From Comamonas thiooxydans (GTDB taxonomy: Bacteria; Pseudomonadota; Gammaproteobacteria; Burkholderiales; Burkholderiaceae_C), in assembly GCF_000964545.1 (NCBI RefSeq), contig NZ_BBVD01000018.1, positions 1 through 64,000 on the forward strand: a stretch of DNA of 64,000 nucleotides, in the 5' to 3' direction. Numbering within the stretch: the stretch's first letter is position 1; each line of letters begins with the position of its first letter. Shown here piece after piece: positions 52,543 to 61,811 of the stretch. Both the position numbers and the translations under genes were made by a program. The notes beneath the pieces are model-generated. The model did no database searches and was not told the DNA's origin. It was given only the letters and a program-made list of their open reading frames with translations.

Positions 52543-53553
52543 ATGAACCACCAGATCCAAATCCACGACTCTGATATCGCGTTCCCCTGCACGCCCGGGC
52601 AATCCGTACTGGATGCTGCTCTGCAGGCCGGCATCGAACTGCCTTATTCCTGCCGCAAAGGTAGCTGTGGCAACTGTGCGAGCGTCCTGCTCAATGGAAG
52701 TATTGCGTCCTTCAATGGCATGGCCGTGCGCAACGAACTCTGCACCTCGGAGCAGGTACTGCTGTGCGGCTGCACCGCCGCCAGCGATATCCGTATTCAG
52801 CCGAGCTCCTTTCGCCGCCTTGACCCGGAAGCCCGAAAACGTTTTACGGCCAAGGTGTACAGCAATACACTGGCGGCACCCGATGTCTCGCTGCTGCGCC
52901 TACGCCTGCCTGTGGGAAAGCGCGCCAAATTTGAAGCCGGCCAATACCTGCTGATTCACCTCGACGACGGGGAAAGCCGCAGCTACTCTATGGCCAATCC
53001 ACCCCATGAAAGCGATGGTGTCACGCTGCATATCAGGCATGTGCCGGGTGGCCGCTTCAGCGCCCTCGTTCAGCAGCTGAAGTCTGGTGACACGTTGGAG
53101 ATTGAACTGCCATTCGGTAGCATCGCACTGAAGCCTGACGACAGCAGACCCCTGGTTTGCGTGGCAGGTGGCACGGGATTTGCGCCCATCAAATCCGTCC
53201 TTGATGACCTAGCCAAACGCAAGGTACAGCGTGACATAACGCTGATCTGGGGTGCTCGCACCCCCTCGGGCCTGTATCTTCCTAGCGCCATCGACAAGTG
53301 GCGCAAAGCTTGGCCGCAGTTTCGCTACATTGCAGCCATCACCGACCTAGGCGATATGCCTGCGGATGCTCACGCAGGTCGGGTGGATGACGCGCTACGC
53401 ACACACTTTGGCAACCTGCACGACCATGTGGTGCACTGCTGTGGCTCACCAGCTCTGGTTCAATCAGTGCGCACAGCTGCTTCCGATATGGGCCTGCTTT
53501 CACAGGACTTCCACGCGGATGTTTTTGTGACAGGCCCTACTGGTCACCACTAG
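52543..53553 (+). CDS. tphA1: TphA1, terephthalate dioxygenase reductase
   Basis: A 336-residue electron-transfer reductase. The N-terminal plant-type [2Fe-2S] domain has CRKGSCGNCASVLLNG and the fourth ligand in CGCTAASD. The FAD-binding domain has SRSYSMANPPHE near 147, and the NAD domain has VCVAGGTGFAPIKSVL near 205. It passes electrons from NADH to TphA2A3. The length matches TphA1. Last gene of the operon; no strong terminator is seen before the IS5 remnant. Confidence 0.95.
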   Translation: MNHQIQIHDSDIAFPCTPGQSVLDAALQAGIELPYSCRKGSCGNCASVLLNGSIASFNGMAVRNELCTSEQVLLCGCTAASDIRIQPSSFRRLDPEARKRFTAKVYSNTLAAPDVSLLRLRLPVGKRAKFEAGQYLLIHLDDGESRSYSMANPPHESDGVTLHIRHVPGGRFSALVQQLKSGDTLEIELPFGSIALKPDDSRPLVCVAGGTGFAPIKSVLDDLAKRKVQRDITLIWGARTPSGLYLPSAIDKWRKAWPQFRYIAAITDLGDMPADAHAGRVDDALRTHFGNLHDHVVHCCGSPALVQSVRTAASDMGLLSQDFHADVFVTGPTGHH

Positions 53554-53639
53554 AAGTAGCTATCCATGCGATATCAACACGGCGGGCTTGAGGCAGGTAT
53601 AAAAGCATTCACGGCATTGACAACGTACTTGCTTCCTTG

Positions 53640-54106
53640 CTACCTGTGCTGATGTTGGTACCGATATTGATCCTTGTTTGCGTAAATCATCTTTCACTCA
53701 GTGCTGAGTCAGCCATTCTCGGTCTTGTGCATGGTGATCTTGCCCTTCATCTGAAGCTGCTGCTCTTGCAGCCAGTACAAGACTTCCTGTGCCTTGGCGG
53801 CTTCGTTACGGGCAAGCCCATCGAAGCCATGGATGCGATGGTGCACTTACTCATGGACAGAGCTTACGAAGGCGATGAAACGCATGTAGTAACTGCAGCA
53901 CGTAACTTCGTGCCCGTGGTGCCAGCCAATCCACAGCGCAAACAGACATGGCTGCTGGACAAGCACTGGTATCGCTAGCGCAATGAGGTGGACGCCTGTT
54001 CCGTAGGATCAAGGCTTACAGGCGGGTGTTCACACGCTACGACAAGCTCGATGTGATGTTCGCTGCCTTCCTGTACACCGCATTAGTTTGCGAACACTTA
54101 CATTAA
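53640..54106 (+). pseudogene. IS5-family transposase remnant
   Basis: The segment MDRAYEGDETHVVTAA with FVPVVPANPQRKQTWLLDKH is the DDE-domain C-terminal part of an IS5 (IS427-group) transposase. After a stop at about 53979 the normal continuation RNEV resumes, and the final FTRYDKLDVMFAAFLYTALV appears in another frame near 54030-54090. The 5' half is missing and the frame is broken. With the IS3 remnant at 47595 it brackets the tph operon. Confidence 0.8.
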
Positions 54107-54145
54107 TGTGAACGCGCCCTAGTGCCCTAGGCTAAGGGTTGTAAT

Positions 54146-54916
54146 TCAATTATTTTTTTGCAACACGTTGCTCATCTTGGGCTGGGACAATTCGAGAACG
54201 AGGTTAGAGGTTGCCCATAAGTGCTCCGCAAGCAATTTCGTTGCAAGCGCTACATCGCGCGCGAGCACGGCATTCAATAACTGCAGGTGTTCATCGGCCA
54301 CATCTCTCGCCAGACCGTCGGCTGACTCTGCCGAGGTTTCGGCATGCAGATTTGCCACTGACAAGTGACGATACCTGGTTGTCTGGTCGCGTAACAGTTC
54401 GGCCAAAGCATTGAGCCACTTGGAGCCAGAGGCGCTGATAAGCGCCCCATGAAATGCGGCATGCGCCCTCTCCCACTCCGGCTCGACACCCTGCCCCTCA
54501 CCAAGCATTGGCAGCCGACTCAGGCGGTGATAGGCCCCAGCCAATTTTTCTTCCCAGTCCAGGCCACCGTTTGCGATGGCCAAGCGCAATGCCTCACATT
54601 CGATGTGAACGCGGGTGTTGGTGATGTCAAGCAACTCTTTTGCCGAGACCGATGCCACACGAAAGCCCTTTTGGTCCTCTGCAATCACGAAGCCGCTGGA
54701 AGCCAAGCGTGACAACGCCTCTCGCACAGGAATCGCGCCACTGTCATAGCGCTCACACAAGTCCTTGATGCGCAATCGCGCGCCAGGGGCGAGAGTGCAG
54801 CTAATGATGTCTGCGCGTATGCCATTGGCTAAGGCCGAGGCCGTGGTTTTGAAGGTTTCGGAGGCTGCCGTCATGCTGAAGTGACTGGTTGGTGTGCTAG
54901 CTATTTTAGGTTTCAT
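54146..54916 (-). CDS. GntR family regulator, FCD subfamily
   Basis: A protein of up to 256 residues with an N-terminal GntR winged helix (LAPGARLRIKDLCERYDSGA, then IPVREALSRLASSGFV) and a C-terminal helical FCD ligand domain (RVHIECEALRLAIANGG, HAAFHGALISASGS, HLQLLNAVLARD). It is divergent from an aromatic-degradation cluster and is likely its repressor. A palindrome at 54905-54932 overlaps the ATG at 54916. This suggests that the true start may be the ATG at 54874, just before TAASETFKTTA, with the palindrome as operator in its promoter. Both starts are kept open. Confidence 0.88.
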   Translation of the reverse strand: MKPKIASTPTSHFSMTAASETFKTTASALANGIRADIISCTLAPGARLRIKDLCERYDSGAIPVREALSRLASSGFVIAEDQKGFRVASVSAKELLDITNTRVHIECEALRLAIANGGLDWEEKLAGAYHRLSRLPMLGEGQGVEPEWERAHAAFHGALISASGSKWLNALAELLRDQTTRYRHLSVANLHAETSAESADGLARDVADEHLQLLNAVLARDVALATKLLAEHLWATSNLVLELSQPKMSNVLQKNN

Positions 54917-54932
54917 ATAGGGAAAACCTAAA
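54905..54932. promoter_or_regulatory. Probable GntR operator
   Basis: TTTAGGTTT (54905-54913) and AAACCTAAA (54924-54932) are perfect inverted arms with a ten-base spacer, in the short region between the GntR gene and the FAH-family gene. This is the expected site of control of both divergent promoters. Confidence 0.65.
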
Positions 54933-54988
54933 TATATATTTTTCAGAAAATATATACGATCCAATCATTGCTCGCTAAAGGACCTCAC

Positions 54989-55843
54989 ATGAAGCTCACC
55001 ACACTCCTCATCAATGGCACACGCCGCGCTGCAGCCCTCACCGATCAAGGTCTGGCCTTGCTCCCTACAACTCCAGGAACGGACATCGGCGACTTGCTGC
55101 GTGCCGGCACCAGCCTCGTGGACTTTCAGCGGCTGGCATTGGAGGCCACTCAATTCGTCGCCCCCCAAAGTGCCACTTTTGCCACTCCGATTGCCGAACC
55201 TCCTAAAACTTTCTGTGTCGGACTGAACTACGCCGATCACACCAAGGAAAGTCCGTACGATCAGCCCGACTACCCCACGTTGTTCCTGCGCGCCTCTACC
55301 AGCCTGGGAGCTCATCAGGCCGTGGTTGAACGCCCTCAGGTCAGTCATTCGCTGGACTTCGAAGGTGAGATGGTTGTGGTGCTGGCCAAGGGAGGGCGCC
55401 ACATCTCCAAGGAAAAAGCCCTGGACTGCGTATTCGGCTATGCCGTCGGCAATGAAATCTCCGTGCGTGAATACCAGTTCAAGTCCCCGCAATGGACGGT
55501 GGGCAAGAACTTCGATGGAACCGGCACCTTCGGCCCCTATATCGTTACCGCCGACGAGCTCCCTCCCGGCGGCAGCGGCCTGAAGATTGAAACCCGACTC
55601 AACGGCGAGACGGTGCAATCCTCCAACACACGCGACATGCTTTTCGACGTGGCTACGGTGATTTCCACGATCAGCGAGGCCATCACACTTCAGGCTGGAG
55701 ATGTGATTTTCTCGGGCACGCCTGCAGGCGTAGGTTTCGGCCGCACCCCGAAGCTCTATATGAAACATGGTGATGTGGTGGAAGTCGAGATCGAGCAGTT
55801 GGGACTGCTGCGCAACGACATCCGCGACGAACAGGCCGTCTGA
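54989..55843 (+). CDS. Fumarylacetoacetate hydrolase family protein
   Basis: A 284-residue FAH-fold enzyme. The family core is clear: CVGLNYADHTKES near 80, the metal ligands in LDFEGEMVVVLAKGG near 130, VGNEISVREYQFKSPQWTVG near 165, and FSGTPAGVGFG near 240. Such enzymes hydrolyse or decarboxylate/isomerise beta-diketo acids after meta-cleavage of aromatic rings. It is the first gene of a cluster with an FAD hydroxylase and an extradiol-type dioxygenase, which supports that role. AAAGGA lies nine bases before ATG 54989; a TTG at 54968 is in frame. Confidence 0.88.
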   Translation: MKLTTLLINGTRRAAALTDQGLALLPTTPGTDIGDLLRAGTSLVDFQRLALEATQFVAPQSATFATPIAEPPKTFCVGLNYADHTKESPYDQPDYPTLFLRASTSLGAHQAVVERPQVSHSLDFEGEMVVVLAKGGRHISKEKALDCVFGYAVGNEISVREYQFKSPQWTVGKNFDGTGTFGPYIVTADELPPGGSGLKIETRLNGETVQSSNTRDMLFDVATVISTISEAITLQAGDVIFSGTPAGVGFGRTPKLYMKHGDVVEVEIEQLGLLRNDIRDEQAV

Positions 55844-55869
55844 GCCAGCGGCCAGGAAAAGGAGACAAC

Positions 55870-57645
55870 ATGCGCCAAATCGAAACCCCGGTGCTGATCG
55901 TCGGAGCCGGCCCCACTGGACTCACTGCCACCGGGCTTCTCGCCCGTTATGGCGTCAAGACGCTGACCATCACCCGCTACCCAGGAACCGCAAACTCCCC
56001 TCGCGCTCACATCACCAATCAACGCACCATGGAGGTGTTCCGCGACCTGGGCATCGAGGACAAGGTCAAGGCTGTGGCCACGCCCAATGCACTGATGAGC
56101 AACAACATCTGGGCCACCAGCTTCGCAGGCACCGAGATCGCACGCCTGCAAACCTGGGGTTCAGGGCCCGAGCGACGCATGGACTATGAGCTGGCCAGCC
56201 CTTCAGCTATGTGCAACATACCCCAGCATGTGATGGAGCCTGTCCTGCTCGCCCATGCCCGCGATCTGGGTGGCGAGTTTCTGTTCAACACCGAGCTGCT
56301 CTCAATGCGCCAGGATGCGCAACGCGTCTATGCCGTCTGCCGCGACCGCATCACCGGCGAGGAATTTGAAATCGCCTCGCAATATGCGATTGGCGCCGAT
56401 GGCGACAACAGCGTGGTCTGCCAGTCCATAGGCTTTGAAACCGAGGGCCAGATGGGCCTGGGCGCCGCAATCAACGTGTGGCTGGAGGCAGACCTGACCC
56501 AATACACGGCACACCGCCCAGGTACGCTTTACTGGATGACACAGCCCGGCAACAACTACTGGGTAGGCAGCGGCACCTGGATCTGCGTCAAGCCGTTCAC
56601 CGAGTGGGTGCTGCTGTTCATGTACGACCCCAACCAGGGCGAGCCCGACCTGAGCGAGCAAGCGCTGATCGAGCGTGCACAGTCCACCATCGGTGATCCA
56701 CAGGTCAAGGTCAAGATCAAGGCCGTGTCCAAATGGACCATCAATCAGGTACACGCCAAGACGATGAACAAGGGGCGCGTACTCATCGCAGGCAATGCCG
56801 CGCATCGCCACCCACCGGCCAACGGCCTGGGCACCAATACCTGCGTACAGGACAGCTTCAACCTCGCCTGGAAGCTGGCCTACGTGCTGCAGGGAAAGGC
56901 CAGCCCCGCCCTGCTCGACACTTACAGCGCAGAACGCCAGCCGGTCGGCCAGAAGGTAGTAGAGCGAGCCATGAAATCCGTGCGAAACATGCTGCCGATC
57001 TCCAACGCCATGGGCTTTGCCCCGGGACAGGATACGGAGGCAGGCTGGGCCAACGTGCATGAACTGTTCAGCAATAGCGCACGCGGCCGCGCTCGGCGCA
57101 AGGCCCTGCAAGAGGCCGTGCAGTTGCAGAACTACCAGTTCAATTGCCACGGCGTGGAACTGGGGCAGTGCTACACCTCCGATGCTGTGGTTGCCGATGG
57201 CCGCACCGCCCCCGTCCCGCTTCGCGATCCCGAACTGTACTACCAGGCCAGTACCTTTCCCGGACGCAGCCTCCCCCATGCATGGCTGCAGCGCGGCCAG
57301 GAAAGTCTCTCCACGCTGGACCTGGTTGGACAGGGCCGCTTCACGCTCATCGTCGGTATCGGCGGCGATGCATGGCGCGCGGCTGCAGCCCAGGTGCAAA
57401 AAAACCTGGACGTACCGCTGCAGGTGATTTCGATTGGTGGCCCGGACTGCGATGCACAGGACGTATACGGCCGCTGGCAGCAGCTCAGCGAAATCAGCGA
57501 CAGCGGTGCCTTGCTTGTACGGCCCGACCGTCACGTCGCATGGCGCATTGCCGAGATCGACTCCTGTACCCAGCCCGCTCAGACCTTGGAGCAAGTGCTG
57601 CAGCAGATATTGGCATTGCCGGCCAAAGCTTCCGCAGCAGCGTGA
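55870..57645 (+). CDS. FAD-dependent aromatic hydroxylase
   Basis: A 591-residue class A flavoprotein monooxygenase of the phenol 2-monooxygenase/dichlorophenol hydroxylase (TfdB/MhpA-like) group. The FAD dinucleotide fold PVLIVGAGPTGLTATGLLAR is at about 7-26, and the second FAD motif reads VLIAGNAAHRHPPANGLGTN near 308; the usual GDAAH has Asn in place of Asp. A thioredoxin-like C-terminal domain follows (about 440-590). It would add a hydroxyl next to a phenolic group using NAD(P)H and O2. GGAGA precedes ATG 55870. It lies between the FAH-type hydrolase and the extradiol dioxygenase. Confidence 0.88.
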   Translation: MRQIETPVLIVGAGPTGLTATGLLARYGVKTLTITRYPGTANSPRAHITNQRTMEVFRDLGIEDKVKAVATPNALMSNNIWATSFAGTEIARLQTWGSGPERRMDYELASPSAMCNIPQHVMEPVLLAHARDLGGEFLFNTELLSMRQDAQRVYAVCRDRITGEEFEIASQYAIGADGDNSVVCQSIGFETEGQMGLGAAINVWLEADLTQYTAHRPGTLYWMTQPGNNYWVGSGTWICVKPFTEWVLLFMYDPNQGEPDLSEQALIERAQSTIGDPQVKVKIKAVSKWTINQVHAKTMNKGRVLIAGNAAHRHPPANGLGTNTCVQDSFNLAWKLAYVLQGKASPALLDTYSAERQPVGQKVVERAMKSVRNMLPISNAMGFAPGQDTEAGWANVHELFSNSARGRARRKALQEAVQLQNYQFNCHGVELGQCYTSDAVVADGRTAPVPLRDPELYYQASTFPGRSLPHAWLQRGQESLSTLDLVGQGRFTLIVGIGGDAWRAAAAQVQKNLDVPLQVISIGGPDCDAQDVYGRWQQLSEISDSGALLVRPDRHVAWRIAEIDSCTQPAQTLEQVLQQILALPAKASAAA

Positions 57646-57669
57646 GCCCGGCAAAAAGAGGAGACATAC

Positions 57670-58644
57670 ATGTCCTGGAACCAAGCTCATGAATCCCGCT
57701 TTGGCGTTCACTCCATAGATCACTTCGCCTTGCAGGTACCTTCTCTGGCTGAGGCAGAGCACTTCTACAAGCACTTTGGACTGGATATCGAGACCATCGG
57801 CTCGCAGCAGATAGCTTTGCGCTGCACAGGCAAGCCCCATGTCTGGGGGCGCCTATTCAAGGGCAATCGCAAGTGCATGGCCTACCTGAGCCTGAACTGC
57901 TTTGCCGAGGAATTCGAACGCCTGCGCGAGCAGATACTTGCCAACAACGGCCGAGCAGCGGCCCCAGGCCAGGCCCATGTCACAGAGCAGGGCTTCTGGT
58001 TTCTGGATCCTGATGGAAATCTGCTGCAACTGAAAGTCGGCGCCAAGACCATGCCATCGGCAGCAGCAGTCTCCATGGCATCCACCTCTCCCCAGTCCGT
58101 CAACCTTTCCCGGCGGTATCACCCCGCTGGTCGCCGCGGAGCAAACATGCGCAGCGAGGTGGGGACGGTTCACCCCACGCGCCTGTCTCATGTGCTGCTG
58201 TTCACTTCGGACATCAACCGCTCCATCAACTTCTATCGCGATGCATTGGGCCTGCGCTTGTCGGACCGATCTCAGGATGTCGTGGCCTTCATGCACGCGC
58301 GCCATGGATGCGATCACCACCTGGTTGCATTTGCCTCCAGTACGGCGCGTGGCTGGCATCACAGCTCCTGGGATGTCCCAAGCATCGACGACGTTGGGGA
58401 AGGAGGAGAGCAGATGCGCAACGCCGGCTACACCAAGGGCTGGGGTACAGGTCGCCATGTGCTGGGTTCCAACTACTTCCACTATGTGCAGGACCCTTGG
58501 GGCTCGTTTGCCGAGTACTCATTCGACATCGACTATGTGCCCGCCGGCACCGTCTGGCAAGACGGCAACTTCCCTCCTGAAGATTCGCTTTACCTCTGGG
58601 GGCCGAGTGTGCCGGAGGACTTCATCTTCAACACTGAAGCCTAA
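57670..58644 (+). CDS. Extradiol (VOC-fold) dioxygenase
   Basis: A 324-residue protein with two vicinal-oxygen-chelate domains, about 10-125 (DHFALQVPSLAEAEHFYKHF) and 165-310 (RLSHVLLFTSDINRSINFYR). In the second domain the iron ligands are the His of RLSHV, the His in GWHHSSWDVPS and the Glu of GSFAEYSFD, the 2-His-1-Glu set of catechol 2,3-dioxygenase/dihydroxybiphenyl dioxygenase enzymes. It is expected to cleave the catechol made by the upstream hydroxylase. GAGGAGAC precedes ATG 57670. The linker between the domains is long and low in complexity. Confidence 0.87.
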   Translation: MSWNQAHESRFGVHSIDHFALQVPSLAEAEHFYKHFGLDIETIGSQQIALRCTGKPHVWGRLFKGNRKCMAYLSLNCFAEEFERLREQILANNGRAAAPGQAHVTEQGFWFLDPDGNLLQLKVGAKTMPSAAAVSMASTSPQSVNLSRRYHPAGRRGANMRSEVGTVHPTRLSHVLLFTSDINRSINFYRDALGLRLSDRSQDVVAFMHARHGCDHHLVAFASSTARGWHHSSWDVPSIDDVGEGGEQMRNAGYTKGWGTGRHVLGSNYFHYVQDPWGSFAEYSFDIDYVPAGTVWQDGNFPPEDSLYLWGPSVPEDFIFNTEA

Positions 58645-58757
58645 GCCCGCTGTAGCGATCCAGGCCGTCAACCGGCCGTCTCTCTCGTTCAGTCTTTTAG
58701 GCGCACCTGTCATGAGACAGGTGCGCCTGCCCAACCTTTGTCCAAAGGAGCTTATCC

Positions 58758-60551
58758 ATGCCTGCTCAATACGCTCTGCGCAAAGTCGCTTACGCCACTG
58801 CCGTGCTTTCTGCTTGTGCCTGGCTTAGCGGATGCGGCACCGGCAATTCGATGTCGGAGCAGACCTCTTCTGCTCCGGTCGCAAAAGCCACCAGCACCCA
58901 GAACAAGCCTCCCAATGTCATCGTCATCTTGGCCGACGATATGGGATTCAACGACATTGAGCCGTTTGGCCAGGACGCAATTTCTACGCCAAACCTCAAC
59001 GCCATGGCCCAAGAGGGCATGCGCTTCACCAATTTCCATGTCCACGCCACCTGCTCCCCCACCCGTGCTCAATTGCTCACGGGTGTCGACAACCATCTGG
59101 CCGGCATGGGCTCCATGGGCGAATACCGCACGCCGGAGATGGACAAGTACCCTGGCAGCTATATCGGCTCTTTAAACAATAGGGTTAAGACCATTGCCGA
59201 GATGCTTCAGGAACAGGGCTACTCCACCTTCATGGCGGGCAAGTGGCACCTGGGCGGCAAGCCAGAGCAATTGCCCAAAGCACGTGGATTTCAACGCTCC
59301 TATGTGCTGGTCGGCCCCGGCGGTAGCCATTGGGATGACAACGGCTTGCTGGGGGTGAATCCCAAACTGGTCTTCACAGAGGATGACAAGCCCATTGCCC
59401 GTGATACCGGCGAATTCTCCTCCAACATCTATACCGACAGGTTCCTGGGTTACCTGTCTGAAGCCCAGCGCAATGACAAGCCATTTTTTGGCTATCTGGC
59501 CTTCCAGGCAGTACACGACCCTCTGCATGCACCAGAAGACTTCATTAAGAAGTACCGCGGCAAGTTCTCCGGCGGCTACGACGAGGCACGCGAAAAGATC
59601 TTCGCTCGCATGCAAAAAATGGGAGTGATTCCAGCAGGCACAAAGCTGCACGCCACGGCCCCACTATTCAAGCCATGGGCGCAGCTCGATCCGGCGGAGC
59701 GCAAGCGCCAGGAGCGGCTCATGGAGGTCTATGCTGCCATGCTGGACAATATGGACTGGAATATCGGCCGTGTTGTCGATTCACTCAAGCGCAGCGGTGC
59801 CTACGACAACACGGTGATTTTTTTCTTCTCGGACAATGGTCCCTCCGCTGCATACATGGATCTGTATCCCGGTAATGCCGATGGAAAGTGGATTCAGAAA
59901 ACCTTCGATACCACCAGCTCCAAAGTAGGCCAGCCCTTGTCGTTTGCAGGCGTTGGCCCCGGCTGGGCCAGTGCCAGTGCCGCCCCCTTCAAGCTATTCA
60001 AGATGGTGGTGACTGAAGGCGGAACCATTTCTCCCATGATCGTGCGTGGCCCCACAGTCAGCTCGGGTGGCAAGATCAATGACGGCTTTCTTGGCGTCGA
60101 AGACATCCTGCCAACCATTGCCGATCTCACGCGCACTCAGCGCGGCAATGACAGAAACGGCGTACCACTGGAGCCACTCAAGGGATATTCGTTTGCCTCT
60201 GTCTTGCAGGGAGCAAGCCAGAGTGCACGCAAACCTGACTTTGAGCGCGGTGAAGAGCTCTTCGGCAACAAAGCCTATCGTCAAGGACGCTGGAAAATCT
60301 CCTGGTTGCCCAAGCCTTACGGAGAGGAGCGCTGGCAACTGTTTGACACCGATGCCGATCGCGGTGAGACCCAGGACCTGGCCCAACAGTACCCGCAGCG
60401 TGTGGCTGACATGGCGGCACGCTACGATCAATGGGCCAAAGACAACCGTGTCATGACCTGGGATTACAAGTACTTGAACGAGCAGCTATTTGGCTACTTT
60501 GACTGGCGCAAACGCATCCCTCGTCAAATTCTCAATCCTGGCCAAGATTGA
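58758..60551 (+). CDS. Periplasmic arylsulfatase lipoprotein
   Basis: A 597-residue type I sulfatase. The N-terminus AYATAVLSACAWLSGC is a lipoprotein signal with LSGC, so it is anchored in the periplasm. The metal site VIVILADDMGFNDIEPFG follows. The formylglycine sequence ATCSPTRAQLLTG (C-x-P-x-R) shows that it needs a cysteine-to-formylglycine maturase, and this gene is directly downstream. Further family signatures are MAGKWHLGG and FFFSDNGPSA. It hydrolyses an aromatic sulfate ester; its place after the hydroxylase/dioxygenase cluster suggests that the released phenol feeds that pathway. Confidence 0.94.
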   Translation: MPAQYALRKVAYATAVLSACAWLSGCGTGNSMSEQTSSAPVAKATSTQNKPPNVIVILADDMGFNDIEPFGQDAISTPNLNAMAQEGMRFTNFHVHATCSPTRAQLLTGVDNHLAGMGSMGEYRTPEMDKYPGSYIGSLNNRVKTIAEMLQEQGYSTFMAGKWHLGGKPEQLPKARGFQRSYVLVGPGGSHWDDNGLLGVNPKLVFTEDDKPIARDTGEFSSNIYTDRFLGYLSEAQRNDKPFFGYLAFQAVHDPLHAPEDFIKKYRGKFSGGYDEAREKIFARMQKMGVIPAGTKLHATAPLFKPWAQLDPAERKRQERLMEVYAAMLDNMDWNIGRVVDSLKRSGAYDNTVIFFFSDNGPSAAYMDLYPGNADGKWIQKTFDTTSSKVGQPLSFAGVGPGWASASAAPFKLFKMVVTEGGTISPMIVRGPTVSSGGKINDGFLGVEDILPTIADLTRTQRGNDRNGVPLEPLKGYSFASVLQGASQSARKPDFERGEELFGNKAYRQGRWKISWLPKPYGEERWQLFDTDADRGETQDLAQQYPQRVADMAARYDQWAKDNRVMTWDYKYLNEQLFGYFDWRKRIPRQILNPGQD

Positions 60552-60569
60552 ACGGACATTGGCACAGCA

Positions 60570-61667
60570 ATGCTAGTTCTGCACAAGCTCCGCTCTTTGC
60601 ATCATGGTCGCCGCCTTGCGGTGGCGACCGGTCTGCTACTCATGGGTGCCATCATCGTCTGGCAACTATTACCAAGTGAGCCTGCTGCCGGCACCTTGGG
60701 CAATGGTCGCGATGGCACTCAAAACATGGTCTGGATACCATCGGGCCACTTCATCATGGGCAACACCAGCAGCAAGGCACTCCCCAACGAAATGCCAGGC
60801 CACAAGGTAGAACTCCAGGGTTTCTGGATGGACAAGACCCATGTGACCAACCGCCAGTTTTCAGAGTTCGTCCGCGCAACAGGCTATGTGACCACTGCGG
60901 AGAAGGCGCCGGACTGGCCAAGCCTGCAGGCCCAACTCCCGGTAGGCACGCCCCGGCCCGAGGCGTCATTATTGATACCTGGCGCGTCGGTGTTTGTTGG
61001 GACTCGACAACCCGTCTCTCTGCACGACTACATGCAGTGGTGGCGGTACGTCGGGGGCGCTAACTGGCGTCATCCTTCCGGCCCCAACTCCAGTATTGAA
61101 GGCGAGGACGATCACCCAGTCGTTCAAGTTTCGTATGAAGACGTTCAAGCCTACGCACGCTGGATAGGCAAACGCCTGCCGACTGAAGCCGAATGGGAGT
61201 ACGCTGCCCGAGGCGGACTGGAGCAACAGCGCTATGCCTGGGGAGCCCTTAAGGAACCCAATGGCGACGTCATGGCCAGCATCTGGAAGAATCAAACAGG
61301 TAGCTTCCCTCAAGCCCAGCCCAAGATCCTTCCGGGAACCGAGCCCGTCGCCAGCTACGAGCCCAATGGATATGGTCTATTCGACATGGCTGGCAATGCT
61401 TGGCAATGGACGGCAGACTGGTACCGCTATGACGCCTTCGGAATGCAAGCTCGTTTGCAGCACGTCAGCAACCCCAAAGGCCCCAGCAACTCCTTCGACC
61501 CCGACGGTTTGCGCAGCGATGCCCCCAAACGTGTCATCCGTGGAGGATCCTTCTTGTGCAATGAAGACTATTGCGAAGGCTACCGGGTCAGCGCCCGACA
61601 AGGACAGGACCCATGGAGTGCAAGCAACAATGTAGGCTTCAGGCTCGTCATGGATAGGAGCCGATAA
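60570..61667 (+). CDS. Formylglycine-generating enzyme (sulfatase maturase)
   Basis: A 365-residue SUMF1/EgtB-fold protein. The N-terminus (VATGLLLMGAIIVWQL) is a single membrane anchor, so it acts on the periplasmic side. Family signatures are MVWIPSGHFIMGN, DKTHVTNRQFSEFV, RLPTEAEWEYAARGGL, GLFDMAGNAWQWTADWY and RVIRGGSFLCNEDYCEGYR, the last with the copper-binding catalytic cysteine pair (C-x4-C). It oxidises the cysteine of the sulfatase just upstream, 18 bp away in the same operon. The pairing is functional proof of need, since the sulfatase motif is of the cysteine type. Confidence 0.94.
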   Translation: MLVLHKLRSLHHGRRLAVATGLLLMGAIIVWQLLPSEPAAGTLGNGRDGTQNMVWIPSGHFIMGNTSSKALPNEMPGHKVELQGFWMDKTHVTNRQFSEFVRATGYVTTAEKAPDWPSLQAQLPVGTPRPEASLLIPGASVFVGTRQPVSLHDYMQWWRYVGGANWRHPSGPNSSIEGEDDHPVVQVSYEDVQAYARWIGKRLPTEAEWEYAARGGLEQQRYAWGALKEPNGDVMASIWKNQTGSFPQAQPKILPGTEPVASYEPNGYGLFDMAGNAWQWTADWYRYDAFGMQARLQHVSNPKGPSNSFDPDGLRSDAPKRVIRGGSFLCNEDYCEGYRVSARQGQDPWSASNNVGFRLVMDRSR

Positions 61668-61811
61668 GGGCCAAAAGATGCTCAATCCATCCAATGAGAG
61701 CCGCATCGCAGGTCAGACGACCTGCGCTCCCACGACAAGCTTGGTGATCGCTGCCCTCTAGCACTGGGTTCACATTTCAGAAAACGAACCTACCGCCATC
61801 CGATGCGCCCT

